Shown here one piece after another: positions 18,143 to 25,677 of a stretch of DNA of 64,000 nucleotides. Origin of the DNA: Deltaproteobacteria bacterium (GTDB taxonomy: Bacteria > Desulfobacterota > Binatia > Binatales > Binataceae). The notes below the pieces were generated by a model, which did no database searches, had not been told where the DNA came from, and worked only from the letters and a program-made list of their open reading frames with translations. The position numbers were made by a program, and so were the translations under genes. The stretch's first letter is position 1. The number at the start of each line of letters is the position of its first letter. The DNA lies in contig DAHVFB010000003.1 of NCBI GenBank assembly GCA_027317185.1, positions 1-64,000 of the forward strand. The letters run 5' to 3'.

Positions 18143-19039
18143 ATGACCGAGCGTAAACATCCCGACTGGATCAAGGTGCGCGCCCCGGTATCGCCCGAAT
18201 ACTTCCGCACCAGGGCGATACTCGGCGAACTGCGGCTTCATACCGTATGCCAGGAGGCGGCCTGCCCCAATATCGGTGAGTGTTTCTCCCATCGCACCGC
18301 GACTTTCATGCTGATGGGCGACGTATGTACGCGAAATTGCCCATATTGCGCGGTGACTCACGGCAGGGTGCGCCCGCTCGATCCGGATGAACCGCGGCGT
18401 ATCGCCGAGGCGGCAGCGCGTCTCGACCTGAAACATGTGGTGGTCACTTCGGTCGATCGCGACGATCTGCCCGATGGTGGCGCGGCGCATTTCGCGGCGA
18501 CCGCGCGGGCGATCAAACAACTTCAGCCTACCGCGCGCGTCGAGGTGCTGGTGCCGGACTTCAAGGGCGACCATCGCAGCGTCGAAACCGTGGTGGACTC
18601 GCCGATCGACATCTACAACCACAATATCGAAACCGTTCCGCGGCTGTATCGGACCGCGCGCCCGGGAGGCCATTACGAGCTCTCACTTGACGTGCTGGAT
18701 CATGCGCGTAAGCTGCCGGCTGTCGCTTCGCGGGTTCTACTGACCAAGGCCGGTGTGATGCTCGGACTGGGCGAGGAAATCGACGAAGTGATCGGCGTGA
18801 TGCGCGATCTACGGGCGGTGCAGTGCGACATTCTGACGCTCGGGCAATACCTGCGGCCGTCTTCAGATCATCTGCCGGTCGCCCGCTATGTCAATCCAGC
18901 GGAATTTGCCGATTTGCGCAGAATTGGACTGGGCTTGGGCTTCATGCACGTGGAATCCGGGCCGCTGGTGCGCAGCTCCTATCATGCGTGGGAACACGTC
19001 ACGCCTAACCCGCCTGCTCACGCGACCGTTCAGGAATAA
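18143..19039 (+). CDS. lipA: Lipoyl synthase
   Basis: Radical SAM enzyme that inserts two sulfurs into protein-bound octanoyl chains. The auxiliary-cluster cysteines lie in CQEAACPNIGECF, and the radical SAM cluster in CTRNCPYC. Also typical are VVTSVDRDDLPDGGA, YNHNIETVPRLY and the terminal VRSSYHAWE. At 298 aa it is a normal LipA, preceded by lipB with a 14-bp gap. Two hairpin arms immediately downstream may end the pdh-lip transcript. Confidence 0.96.
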   Translation: MTERKHPDWIKVRAPVSPEYFRTRAILGELRLHTVCQEAACPNIGECFSHRTATFMLMGDVCTRNCPYCAVTHGRVRPLDPDEPRRIAEAAARLDLKHVVVTSVDRDDLPDGGAAHFAATARAIKQLQPTARVEVLVPDFKGDHRSVETVVDSPIDIYNHNIETVPRLYRTARPGGHYELSLDVLDHARKLPAVASRVLLTKAGVMLGLGEEIDEVIGVMRDLRAVQCDILTLGQYLRPSSDHLPVARYVNPAEFADLRRIGLGLGFMHVESGPLVRSSYHAWEHVTPNPPAHATVQE

Positions 19040-19047
19040 GCAAAAAT

Positions 19048-19085
19048 CGTTGCAGTTCCGCCAGGGGCGGCTCATTGCTGCAACG
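19048..19085 (+). terminator. Hairpin after lipA, possible terminator or 3' stabiliser
   Basis: CGTTGCAG and CTGCAACG form an 8-bp outer stem enclosing CCGCC-AGG-GGCGG as an inner stem-loop, starting 8 bp after the lipA stop. There is no U-tract, so intrinsic termination is uncertain; Rho-dependent ending or mRNA stabilisation is possible. Confidence 0.4.
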
Positions 19086-19168
19086 CAGCGGCGGCCTGGT
19101 CGCTTACCGGCACTCGAAACGGGCGAATCGGGACGATCTAGTATGCTAAAAGCAGCTATCGGCTGTAT

Positions 19169-19196
19169 TTGACGCTGACTTAATCAATTCTACCTT
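19169..19196 (+). promoter_or_regulatory. Possible sigma70-type promoter
   Basis: TTGACG, 16 bp, then TACCTT lies about 130 bp upstream of the repeat-protein gene at 19324. The -35 matches consensus at five of six positions; the -10 is weak. This is pattern matching only. Confidence 0.3.
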
Positions 19197-19323
19197 CTTA
19201 CTCATCGAAGATACCGGGGCGAATGATTTTCTCGAAGGCCGTCAGCGGGCTGTCTGCCGCCATCCCAGGATTGGAACACCTATTGCTTCACCAACCACTG
19301 AGAATACGCGGTGGGGGTGGAGA

Positions 19324-20073
19324 ATGAACTTGAAACTTGACGAACTGCGAAAATTACTGCTCCAGCCTGAACCGCCAACGATGAACGTGCAGGAACGACG
19401 CAGTGGAAGCCTCGGAGCGTTCCCATCGAGCCGGAACCGCGAGGCGGAGGATGATGACGACCTGCCAAATACAACGGGGGAGAATAGTTCCATGCCGAAT
19501 TCGCTAGCCAGCGAAGTGCTCCAGTACGTTTCCGCTGCCGGTCCGCAGGAATCCGACGGAAAACCACATTATCAACTGGCGCACGCAGTGGCCAAAGTAT
19601 TCGAGCCGACGCGAACTTTTCACGAGTCGCTCGCCCGCTTAAGCAAGTCGTTTGAACAGGTCGATATTTTGGGGCAGAGCGCGGCTCGCGCGCTGGCGCC
19701 GATGAAGGCGTTTCAGGATCAGGTTGCGCAAATCTCGCAGAACTTCGGACCGATGAAGGCCTTCCAGGATCAGCTCGCTCAATTGGCGCAGAACTTCGAA
19801 CCGATGAAGGGTCTGCACGAGCAGCTCTCGCAGATCGGGCATGCGTTCCATGACCATCTACTTGAATTGTCGCGCACGCTGGAGCCTGCCAAAAAGCTTC
19901 AGCACAAGGTGGCGGAACTGGCGCACAGCCTGGAGTCTGTCAGTGCGCTGCAGGAGGATTTCCTCCGCCTAGCCGACAGCTTCAAGGTGCCACCCGCCCC
20001 GGTCACTGGTGCGGGAGAGGCTCTATCCAGTGATGCCAATGGTTACCCATCCGGAGCTTCCCGCGCCGCCTGA
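19324..20073 (+). CDS. Helical repeat protein of unknown function
   Basis: A 249-aa protein without a recognised family. Its centre (~residues 118-200) is built from about four degenerate 17-residue units, such as PMKAFQDQVAQISQNFG and PMKAFQDQLAQLAQNFE, then PMKGLHEQLSQIGHAF and a PAKKLQHKVAELAHSLE unit. This is an amphipathic helical or coiled-coil array with Pro at unit starts. The N-terminal 60 residues are polar and disordered-looking, with no signal peptide. The pattern recalls phasins or other self-assembling helical proteins, but that is only a resemblance. GGTGGAG precedes the ATG, and a strong hairpin terminator follows. Confidence 0.7.
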   Translation: MNLKLDELRKLLLQPEPPTMNVQERRSGSLGAFPSSRNREAEDDDDLPNTTGENSSMPNSLASEVLQYVSAAGPQESDGKPHYQLAHAVAKVFEPTRTFHESLARLSKSFEQVDILGQSAARALAPMKAFQDQVAQISQNFGPMKAFQDQLAQLAQNFEPMKGLHEQLSQIGHAFHDHLLELSRTLEPAKKLQHKVAELAHSLESVSALQEDFLRLADSFKVPPAPVTGAGEALSSDANGYPSGASRAA

Positions 20074-20101
20074 GTCGGCGGCTCCATATCGCCCAAAAAA
20101 G

Positions 20102-20135
20102 ACCGCCCGCCCAGGTTACCTGAGCGGGCGGTTTC
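20102..20135. terminator. Bidirectional Rho-independent terminator
   Basis: ACCGCCCGC pairs with GCGGGCGGT (9 bp), and the loop itself contains the palindrome CAGGTTACCTG. An A-run precedes it and TTT follows, so it can serve both the plus-strand repeat protein and the minus-strand mlaA, which converge here. Confidence 0.75.
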
Positions 20136-20161
20136 ATCTTCGCTTCTATGCCATCGACGAA

Positions 20162-20983
20162 CTACTCTCCAAATAATGTCCCTTCATCAACTTTTTTCAG
20201 TTGGTTGGCCCGCCGCTGCAGGTAGCCGTCCTGCACCGCGCCGTACATATCGATCGCGTAGCGATCGACGTCCGCGAAAAGATTCAGGTGCAACGAACGA
20301 TAATTGATCGCGGAAACCGCATCCTGGGTGGCATTCGTTGGGATGTAAATGTACCACGGCACAAAATAATCGAGCGGATTCATCGCGCCGTCCGCGAACA
20401 AGCCGGCCGTATCGCGGATCGATGAGGGTCCAAAGAACGGCAGCACCAGATAAGGTCCGGTTGGAACTCCATAATGGCCGAGCGTCAGGCCAAAATCATC
20501 GGGATGTTCCTTTAAGCCGAACCATTTGTCGGCCACGTCGAACAAACCCGCCACGCCGAGGGTGCTGTTGATGCCAAAGCGTGCCACTTCGGTGCCCGCC
20601 CGGGTGAAATGAAGCTGGAACAGATTGTTCGCGAAGCGGGGGACGACGCCTACGTTATTGAGAAAATTGCCCACGCTTTCGCGCGCCGGCTGCGGAACTG
20701 CCGACGCATAGGCCTTGGCGATCGGGAAGACCACGTAATGATCGAGATGGAGGTTGAAGTTCAACATCGAATTGTTGAACGGCTCCAGCGGATCGCTATA
20801 AGGCTGATCGTTGTTGGGACCGGCAGGCGGACCCGAGTCCTGTGGCGGCACCGAAACCGCCCCGCTCTCACCCGCCATTGCGGGTGAAACGCACAACAAC
20901 CCCGTCATCAGGAGCGACGCCAAAATCGCGAGCGGCACTGCGATCGGCAGCCACGCGTGTGCTCCGCTTCTCATCTTTAGCAT
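20162..20983 (-). CDS. mlaA: MlaA (VacJ)-family outer-membrane lipid-asymmetry protein
   Basis: Outer-membrane component of the Mla phospholipid transport system. Family motifs are clear: SDPLEPFNNSMLNFN, the VGNFLNNVGVVPRFANNLFQ region, TLGVAGLFDVADKWFG, GLTLGHYGV, and GPYLVLPFFGPSSIRDTAG. The signal peptide ends in a type-I-like SPAMA-G context, and the nearby Cys lacks a good lipobox, so it may not be a lipoprotein as in E. coli. The track's start at 21055 is too long; ATG 20983 or 20974 lies behind AGAGGT. It is the last gene of the mla operon. Confidence 0.9.
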   Translation of the reverse strand: MLKMRSGAHAWLPIAVPLAILASLLMTGLLCVSPAMAGESGAVSVPPQDSGPPAGPNNDQPYSDPLEPFNNSMLNFNLHLDHYVVFPIAKAYASAVPQPARESVGNFLNNVGVVPRFANNLFQLHFTRAGTEVARFGINSTLGVAGLFDVADKWFGLKEHPDDFGLTLGHYGVPTGPYLVLPFFGPSSIRDTAGLFADGAMNPLDYFVPWYIYIPTNATQDAVSAINYRSLHLNLFADVDRYAIDMYGAVQDGYLQRRANQLKKVDEGTLFGE

Positions 20984-21075
20984 TACCTCTTCTACCCAAC
21001 TAAACTCTAGTAGTCTAAACGTATCACGGATGGCAATATAGCCACTAGTTCTCAAAATTACGTACGCGACTCGCT

Positions 21076-21750
21076 TCAGTTGCCGCTGCGTGGCTGTCCC
21101 AACGAATCCGCCAATTGCTGGCTCTTGGCGCGCAGGTCGGCCAGCAGGGTCGGGAATCCCCGATCGTTGATCACGCGGTTAAACTGATTGCGATAGTTGG
21201 CCACGATACTGATCGCATCCACCGTCACATCATATATTTTCCACTGATCGTTTTCCTGTTTGAGCAAGTAGTTAAGTACGATCGGCCGCCCCCCATTGGG
21301 CGAGGTAACATGGCTGCCGACCTGAACATAGCCCGGCGAAAGCTGGCTCTGTCCGGTAAAATGGACGGCCTGTCCCCGGTAATCGGAAATCTTGCTCAAA
21401 TATGAATCTTCGATGAAGGTGGTGAACACGTTGGTGAATTCGGTGCGCTGATTCGCCGACAGGGTCCGCCAGTGAATACCGAGCGCCGAACGCGACATTT
21501 CCGCAAAGTCGAAATTGTTCGCTACCAGATTCCGCAGCGTCTCCTGCTTTTGCTTGAGCGGTAGCTGATTGTTACGCAAGGTCGAGAGCGCCTGGTCAAC
21601 CACGTTTTTCACCACCGCCGCCGGATCACCCGCCGCGCGCGATGGAGCCGCCGCGATCACAATCGCAAACAAGGCTGCGGCAATAAGTCCACCCGCGACG
21701 CCAATGCGCCGCGATCTCGAGGTAACAAGCTCTAAATTCCTGTGTTTCAT
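21076..21750 (-). CDS. mlaC: MlaC-family periplasmic phospholipid-binding protein
   Basis: Periplasmic shuttle that carries phospholipid between MlaA and the MlaFEDB complex. A signal peptide with an AAPSRA-A cleavage context precedes the Ttg2D/MlaC domain: FDFAEMSRSALGIHWRTLS, FTNVFTTFIEDSYLSKI and WKIYDVTVDAISIVANYR are all family-typical. Length of 224 aa is normal. It lies 9 bp after mlaD on the same strand. Confidence 0.92.
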   Translation of the reverse strand: MKHRNLELVTSRSRRIGVAGGLIAAALFAIVIAAAPSRAAGDPAAVVKNVVDQALSTLRNNQLPLKQKQETLRNLVANNFDFAEMSRSALGIHWRTLSANQRTEFTNVFTTFIEDSYLSKISDYRGQAVHFTGQSQLSPGYVQVGSHVTSPNGGRPIVLNYLLKQENDQWKIYDVTVDAISIVANYRNQFNRVINDRGFPTLLADLRAKSQQLADSLGQPRSGN

Positions 21751-21759
21751 ATAGACTAA

Positions 21760-22356
21760 CTACTTATCCTTCCCTCTGTTGATGCCCGCGCCGGGACCAG
21801 GTTGGCTGGGCATGATGCTCGGAAATTTGCTCGCCGCGCTCGAACCGCCGGCGCTCGAATTGTTCGGCGCTGAATTGTTTGCGCCTGAGCTACCGGATCC
21901 GCCATTCGGACCCGAGTTATTAATTAGCTGACCAATTGCATCTTCCAGCACGAAAGCCGATTGGGTCTGCACGATCACGCCATCATTGGCCAGCATCTTT
22001 TCGCCCGCTCCGGGCTGAATCGCGACGTACTTATCGCCAATTATTCCGCTGGTTTTAATTGACGCGATCGCCTCGTCATCGACCTTAACCCCGGTTTTGA
22101 CGAACAATCCGACGTGCGCCCGGTAATTCTCCTCATTCAGCGCGATCGAACTGACATGGCCGATCGGAACCCCGGCCACCTCGATCCGATCGTTAGTTTT
22201 GAGTCCCGCGATATTATCGAAATCGGCGTACAACGTATATCCGGTGCGCTGAAACAGATCGACGCGCCCGAGCCGCAGAGACAAAAAGGCCAGCGCGGCG
22301 ATTCCCACGATCGCGAACAGCCCGACAATTAATTGCGTGGTCCGTGTAGCGTACAT
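21760..22356 (-). CDS. mlaD: MlaD-family MCE protein
   Basis: Inner-membrane-anchored, periplasmic MCE-domain protein that forms the hexameric lipid channel of the Mla system. One N-terminal membrane helix (LIVGLFAIVGIAALAFLS) precedes the MCE core, YTLYADFDNIAGLKTNDRIE, followed by VAGVPIGHVSSI and IKTSGIIGDKYVAI. The last ~55 residues are Gly/Ser/Asn-rich and low in complexity, longer than in E. coli MlaD and probably disordered. Confidence 0.93.
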   Translation of the reverse strand: MYATRTTQLIVGLFAIVGIAALAFLSLRLGRVDLFQRTGYTLYADFDNIAGLKTNDRIEVAGVPIGHVSSIALNEENYRAHVGLFVKTGVKVDDEAIASIKTSGIIGDKYVAIQPGAGEKMLANDGVIVQTQSAFVLEDAIGQLINNSGPNGGSGSSGANNSAPNNSSAGGSSAASKFPSIMPSQPGPGAGINRGKDK

Positions 22357-22364
22357 TTTAAACT

Positions 22365-23159
22365 TTATCCGGCCGCCGCCGGGCTTTCCTCCCCTGATGC
22401 TTTGCCTGCCAGAAAACGTTCAAAAAGCTCGTCATGCGCTGAGGTCACTTCCGCTACCGTTCCATAAACACGGATTTTACCTTCATGCATGAAGGCCACA
22501 TGGTCGGAAATCTCGAACACCGCCGGCACATCGTGACTGACCAGCGCGGCGGTTAAACCGAAGCGCTGCTGGGTCTGGCGCACCAAAGCATGAATCGCTC
22601 TCGTTCGCGATGGATCTAGTCCGGTGGTCGGCTCATCGAGCATGAGGATGCTGGGACGCCGAATCAAAGCCCGCGCCAGCGCCGCCCGTTTTTGCATTCC
22701 GCCGCTCAATTCCGATGGGTACTTATCGTCCATCCCTTCAAGCCCCACCGCCGCCAGCGTCTCGCGCACCCGGCTGGCTATCTCATCGCGGCTGAGCCTG
22801 GTCTTCTCCACCAGCGGAAAGGCGACGTTGTCGAACACCGGCATGGAGTCAAACAACGCGCCGGCCTGGAACAGCATGCCGAACTTCTCTCGCACCGCGT
22901 CGAGCCCGCCTCGGCTAACCGATGTCACATCGATACCATCAATAACGATCTTCCCTGAGTCAGGACGCAGCAAAGTGTTCAGATGCTTGAGAAATACCGT
23001 CTTGCCACATCCGCTGGGCCCCACGATGGTGGTGACTTTACCGCGCGGAAAATCGATGTTGACGCCGCGTAATACCTCCTGATGGCCAAAACTCCGCCGC
23101 AGATCGCGGATGCTAATCGAAATCGGAGAGGCTTTGCCGGCGGAGGTCGCGTTGGTCAT
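22365..23159 (-). CDS. mlaF: MlaF, ABC transporter ATP-binding protein
   Basis: Cytosolic ATPase of the Mla lipid transporter. Walker A is GPSGCGKTVFLK, the ABC signature LSGGMQKRAALARAL, Walker B ILMLDEPTTGLD, and the H-loop ALVSHD. Length (264 aa) and the neighbouring permease and MCE genes identify it as MlaF and not a generic ABC protein. No MlaB (STAS) gene is seen in the operon. Confidence 0.94.
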   Translation of the reverse strand: MTNATSAGKASPISISIRDLRRSFGHQEVLRGVNIDFPRGKVTTIVGPSGCGKTVFLKHLNTLLRPDSGKIVIDGIDVTSVSRGGLDAVREKFGMLFQAGALFDSMPVFDNVAFPLVEKTRLSRDEIASRVRETLAAVGLEGMDDKYPSELSGGMQKRAALARALIRRPSILMLDEPTTGLDPSRTRAIHALVRQTQQRFGLTAALVSHDVPAVFEISDHVAFMHEGKIRVYGTVAEVTSAHDELFERFLAGKASGEESPAAAG

Positions 23160-23175
23160 TTCAGGTAAAAGATCG

Positions 23176-23952
23176 TTACAGAAGAACAGATGTGAGGAAA
23201 TAGTCCCAAAGCAGGATAAGTATGCTCGACATAACCACGGCCTCGGTGGTCGCGCGGCTCACGCCGGTCGCCATACGTTGCGCGTGATAGCCTTTATAAC
23301 AGCAGATCCACATTACCACGATTCCAAAAACGATTGACTTGTAGAGTCCGGTCATAATGTCGTGCGCGGTAAGGTTCTGGCTGATGCCATTCATGTAACT
23401 TGATCCCGGCGCGCCCATCAAATCGACCCCGATCACATAGCCACCGATAATCCCAATCGAATCGAACATTCCGGTCAGCAGGGGAAAGCTGATTAGACCG
23501 GCCAGTATCCGTGGCGATACCAGGTACTGCACCGGATTGATCGCCATCACCGTAAGCGCGTCGATCTGCTCGGTCGCCTGCATGGAACCCAGTTCCGCGG
23601 CCATCGCCGAACCGGCCCGCGCCGCGATCATCAGCGCCGCCAATACCGGTCCCAACTCGCGCACCAGCGTCAGCGCTACAACCGATCCCAGCGCCCCCTC
23701 CGAAGCGAAGCGGCTCAAGGTATTGTAGCCCTGCAGACCCAGCACCATCCCCGTGAACGCACCAATCAGCAGAATCAGGAAACTGGAGTCGGCCCCAATG
23801 GACCGCAACTGCCGGATCGCGAGCCGCGGCTTGTAGGGCGGCATCACGATGTAAAACACAGCGGTAAAGAGAAAAAAAACAAAGTTACCCAGGGTCTCGA
23901 TCTGGTCTATAATCCACGCCCCCAGGCGCTCGATTGATCGCACCATCTTCAT
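23176..23952 (-). CDS. mlaE: MlaE, lipid-transport permease
   Basis: Integral membrane permease of the Mla ABC transporter, with about five to six hydrophobic segments. Family patterns include GAFTGMVLGLQGYNTLSRF, ELGPVLAALMIAARAGSAMA, the cytosolic coupling helix ELGSMQATEQIDALTVM, and GIVVMWICCYKGYHA near the C-terminus. It is the first mla gene of the operon and begins 10 bp after the cofC stop, so cofC and mla may be co-transcribed. Confidence 0.94.
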   Translation of the reverse strand: MKMVRSIERLGAWIIDQIETLGNFVFFLFTAVFYIVMPPYKPRLAIRQLRSIGADSSFLILLIGAFTGMVLGLQGYNTLSRFASEGALGSVVALTLVRELGPVLAALMIAARAGSAMAAELGSMQATEQIDALTVMAINPVQYLVSPRILAGLISFPLLTGMFDSIGIIGGYVIGVDLMGAPGSSYMNGISQNLTAHDIMTGLYKSIVFGIVVMWICCYKGYHAQRMATGVSRATTEAVVMSSILILLWDYFLTSVLL

Positions 23953-23962
23953 CGAGCTTGAC

Positions 23963-24607
23963 TCAGGCTGGAGTGAGTCCGAGGCGCGACAGGTGATTGA
24001 AGGTATGAGTTGAACTTGGAATGCGCACGAAATCGGCCAGATCGCTCATCAAATCCAGATCCATCGCCGGACCCGCCAACCGCACCAACTGGCATCGCAA
24101 TCCAGCCTGTTCGCAACTTTCGAGATGCCGCATAAGACTTTGACGTCCAAATCGTGTCGGTATCGCATCGGGCGGCATCCGCGCAATCATATTGGTTCCG
24201 GAAAGCTCACGCGAGGGAACCATCGCCACCCCTTTTTCATTTGAGAGCGCGGCGAAGACTGTATCGATATCCGAACCTCTGATCAGAGGTATATCGGACA
24301 ACGCCACGCAGACGGCTTCGGCCCCCTGCGCGATCAGGAGTTCGGTGCCGAGCCGGACCGCGGCGTTCAAGCCGCGAGGAAACTGCTCATCGATTGTGAT
24401 CGCTCCTGCCCCTCGCGCGATCGCGAGCAGGCGTTCATCCGAACTGACCAACGCCACCTGGTCGGGGGTCCGCGCCGCAATCGCAGCCGCCAGCACATCA
24501 CGAAACATCGCTTCCGCGAGCAACTGGCGCTCGGCCGCCGGCATCGCCGGACCGAGGCGCGTCTTCGCGAACTCAAGTTGCTTGGCGGCTATCAGTGCAA
24601 CACGCAC
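23963..24607 (-). CDS. cofC: 2-phospho-L-lactate/PEP guanylyltransferase, F420 biosynthesis
   Basis: Nucleotidyltransferase of the CofC/FbiD family, which activates 2-phospholactate or PEP with GTP for coenzyme F420 assembly. The N-terminal signature AAKQLEFAKTRLGP with nearby LLAEAMFRDVL, the ALSDIPLI metal-binding segment, and FGRQSLMRHLE all fit. Length of 214 aa is standard. No cofD, cofE or fbiC is in the window. Its presence supports F420 use by the LLM-class oxidoreductases at 7.5, 29 and 55 kb. It reads into mlaE. Confidence 0.85.
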   Translation of the reverse strand: MRVALIAAKQLEFAKTRLGPAMPAAERQLLAEAMFRDVLAAAIAARTPDQVALVSSDERLLAIARGAGAITIDEQFPRGLNAAVRLGTELLIAQGAEAVCVALSDIPLIRGSDIDTVFAALSNEKGVAMVPSRELSGTNMIARMPPDAIPTRFGRQSLMRHLESCEQAGLRCQLVRLAGPAMDLDLMSDLADFVRIPSSTHTFNHLSRLGLTPA

Positions 24608-24773
24608 GGCGTTCTCTTATAACTTAAGCTTCATATCGCGCCAAGGCGTCAACGTTTTTTTAATGGATTCGGATTTCATTCCGGCTCCCGGCATTAACCG
24701 GCAGGCCATGATCGAGTATTGTGGCCGAAGCGCCTTCGAGATACGACGAAATTCAGCAAAAAGGAGTATGGGC

Positions 24774-25646
24774 ATGCGCGATTCGCGGGGATGGCGGTGG
24801 ACTGCGGCGGTGATGACGGTCGGTGTAATGGCGGTCGGCCTCGCGGGCTGCGGCCATAAATCGGCGGATGACTACCTGAAATCCGGCGATCAGGCGATGC
24901 AAGCGTCGCAATTCGCACAAGCCGACGCCGATTATCAACAGGCGATCAATATCGCGCCCAACGATCCGCGAACCCACATCGCGCTGGCCAATGCCTGCAT
25001 GGCGGAAAAAAAGCCCGACCAGGCGCGCTCCGAATTGATGAGGGCGCTCGACCTCGATCCACGCAATTCGCAAGCGCATGCGGCGCTGGGCGACCTGTAT
25101 CTGAGCGGATCGGAATTCGGGGCGGCCGAGGAGCAGTATCGCGCGGCGGTGGTGTTGCGCCCGGCCGATACCGCCTATCGGATCAAGCTGGCGCAGGTGT
25201 TGACCCGCGCCAATAAGCTCGGTGCGGCCGAAGTCGAATTACGCACCGCAATCGGGTTGCAGCCGCGCAATGCCGCCGCCCACTATGCGCTGGCCTCGAT
25301 GCTATTCACTGAACTCAATCGCCAGGACGAAGCGCGCACCGAGATGGCCGAGGCCCAGGCGCTGAACCCAAGTCTCGCCACCCCAACCCCGGCAGCGACA
25401 CCAGCCCCCGGATCGGGTTTCTCCGCGATGCCTTCGGCGCCGGCGGTCAGGGTCAGGCCGCTGAACAAGCATTTTCAGTTAACCAAGAATTCGCCGGTCT
25501 TTCAGAACCCGGATCAGAACAGCGCTGTGGTCGGTCAGGTCCATCGCCGCAGATGGGTGAACGTGACCGGCATCGCCGGCAACTGGCTTCAGATCAGATT
25601 GCGTAACGGCACCGTCGGTTTCATCCCGACCGCGGCCGCCGAGTAA
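24774..25646 (+). CDS. TPR lipoprotein with C-terminal SH3-like domain
   Basis: An envelope lipoprotein of about 290 aa. The signal peptide ends in a clear lipobox (GLAGCGHK). Four or so TPR units follow (for example DYLKSGDQAMQASQFAQADA and AHAALGDLYLSGSEFGAAEE), then an Ala/Pro/Thr linker. A bacterial SH3 domain ends the protein (FQNPDQNSAVVGQV, WVNVTGIAGNWLQIRL, GTVGFIP). ATG 24774 is chosen because AAGGAG lies seven bases upstream; the tracked ORF from 24192 runs antisense through cofC and is not real. The domain mix suggests a peptidoglycan- or complex-scaffolding role. Confidence 0.85.
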   Translation: MRDSRGWRWTAAVMTVGVMAVGLAGCGHKSADDYLKSGDQAMQASQFAQADADYQQAINIAPNDPRTHIALANACMAEKKPDQARSELMRALDLDPRNSQAHAALGDLYLSGSEFGAAEEQYRAAVVLRPADTAYRIKLAQVLTRANKLGAAEVELRTAIGLQPRNAAAHYALASMLFTELNRQDEARTEMAEAQALNPSLATPTPAATPAPGSGFSAMPSAPAVRVRPLNKHFQLTKNSPVFQNPDQNSAVVGQVHRRRWVNVTGIAGNWLQIRLRNGTVGFIPTAAAE

Positions 25647-25677
25647 GTCGTTAAAGATCAGCCGGAGACGGCCGCCA

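Noticed and set aside
24192-24773. Long N-terminal extension of the TPR/SH3 lipoprotein
   Set aside because: This part is antisense to cofC; the lipoprotein signal with AAGGAG spacing starts at 24774.
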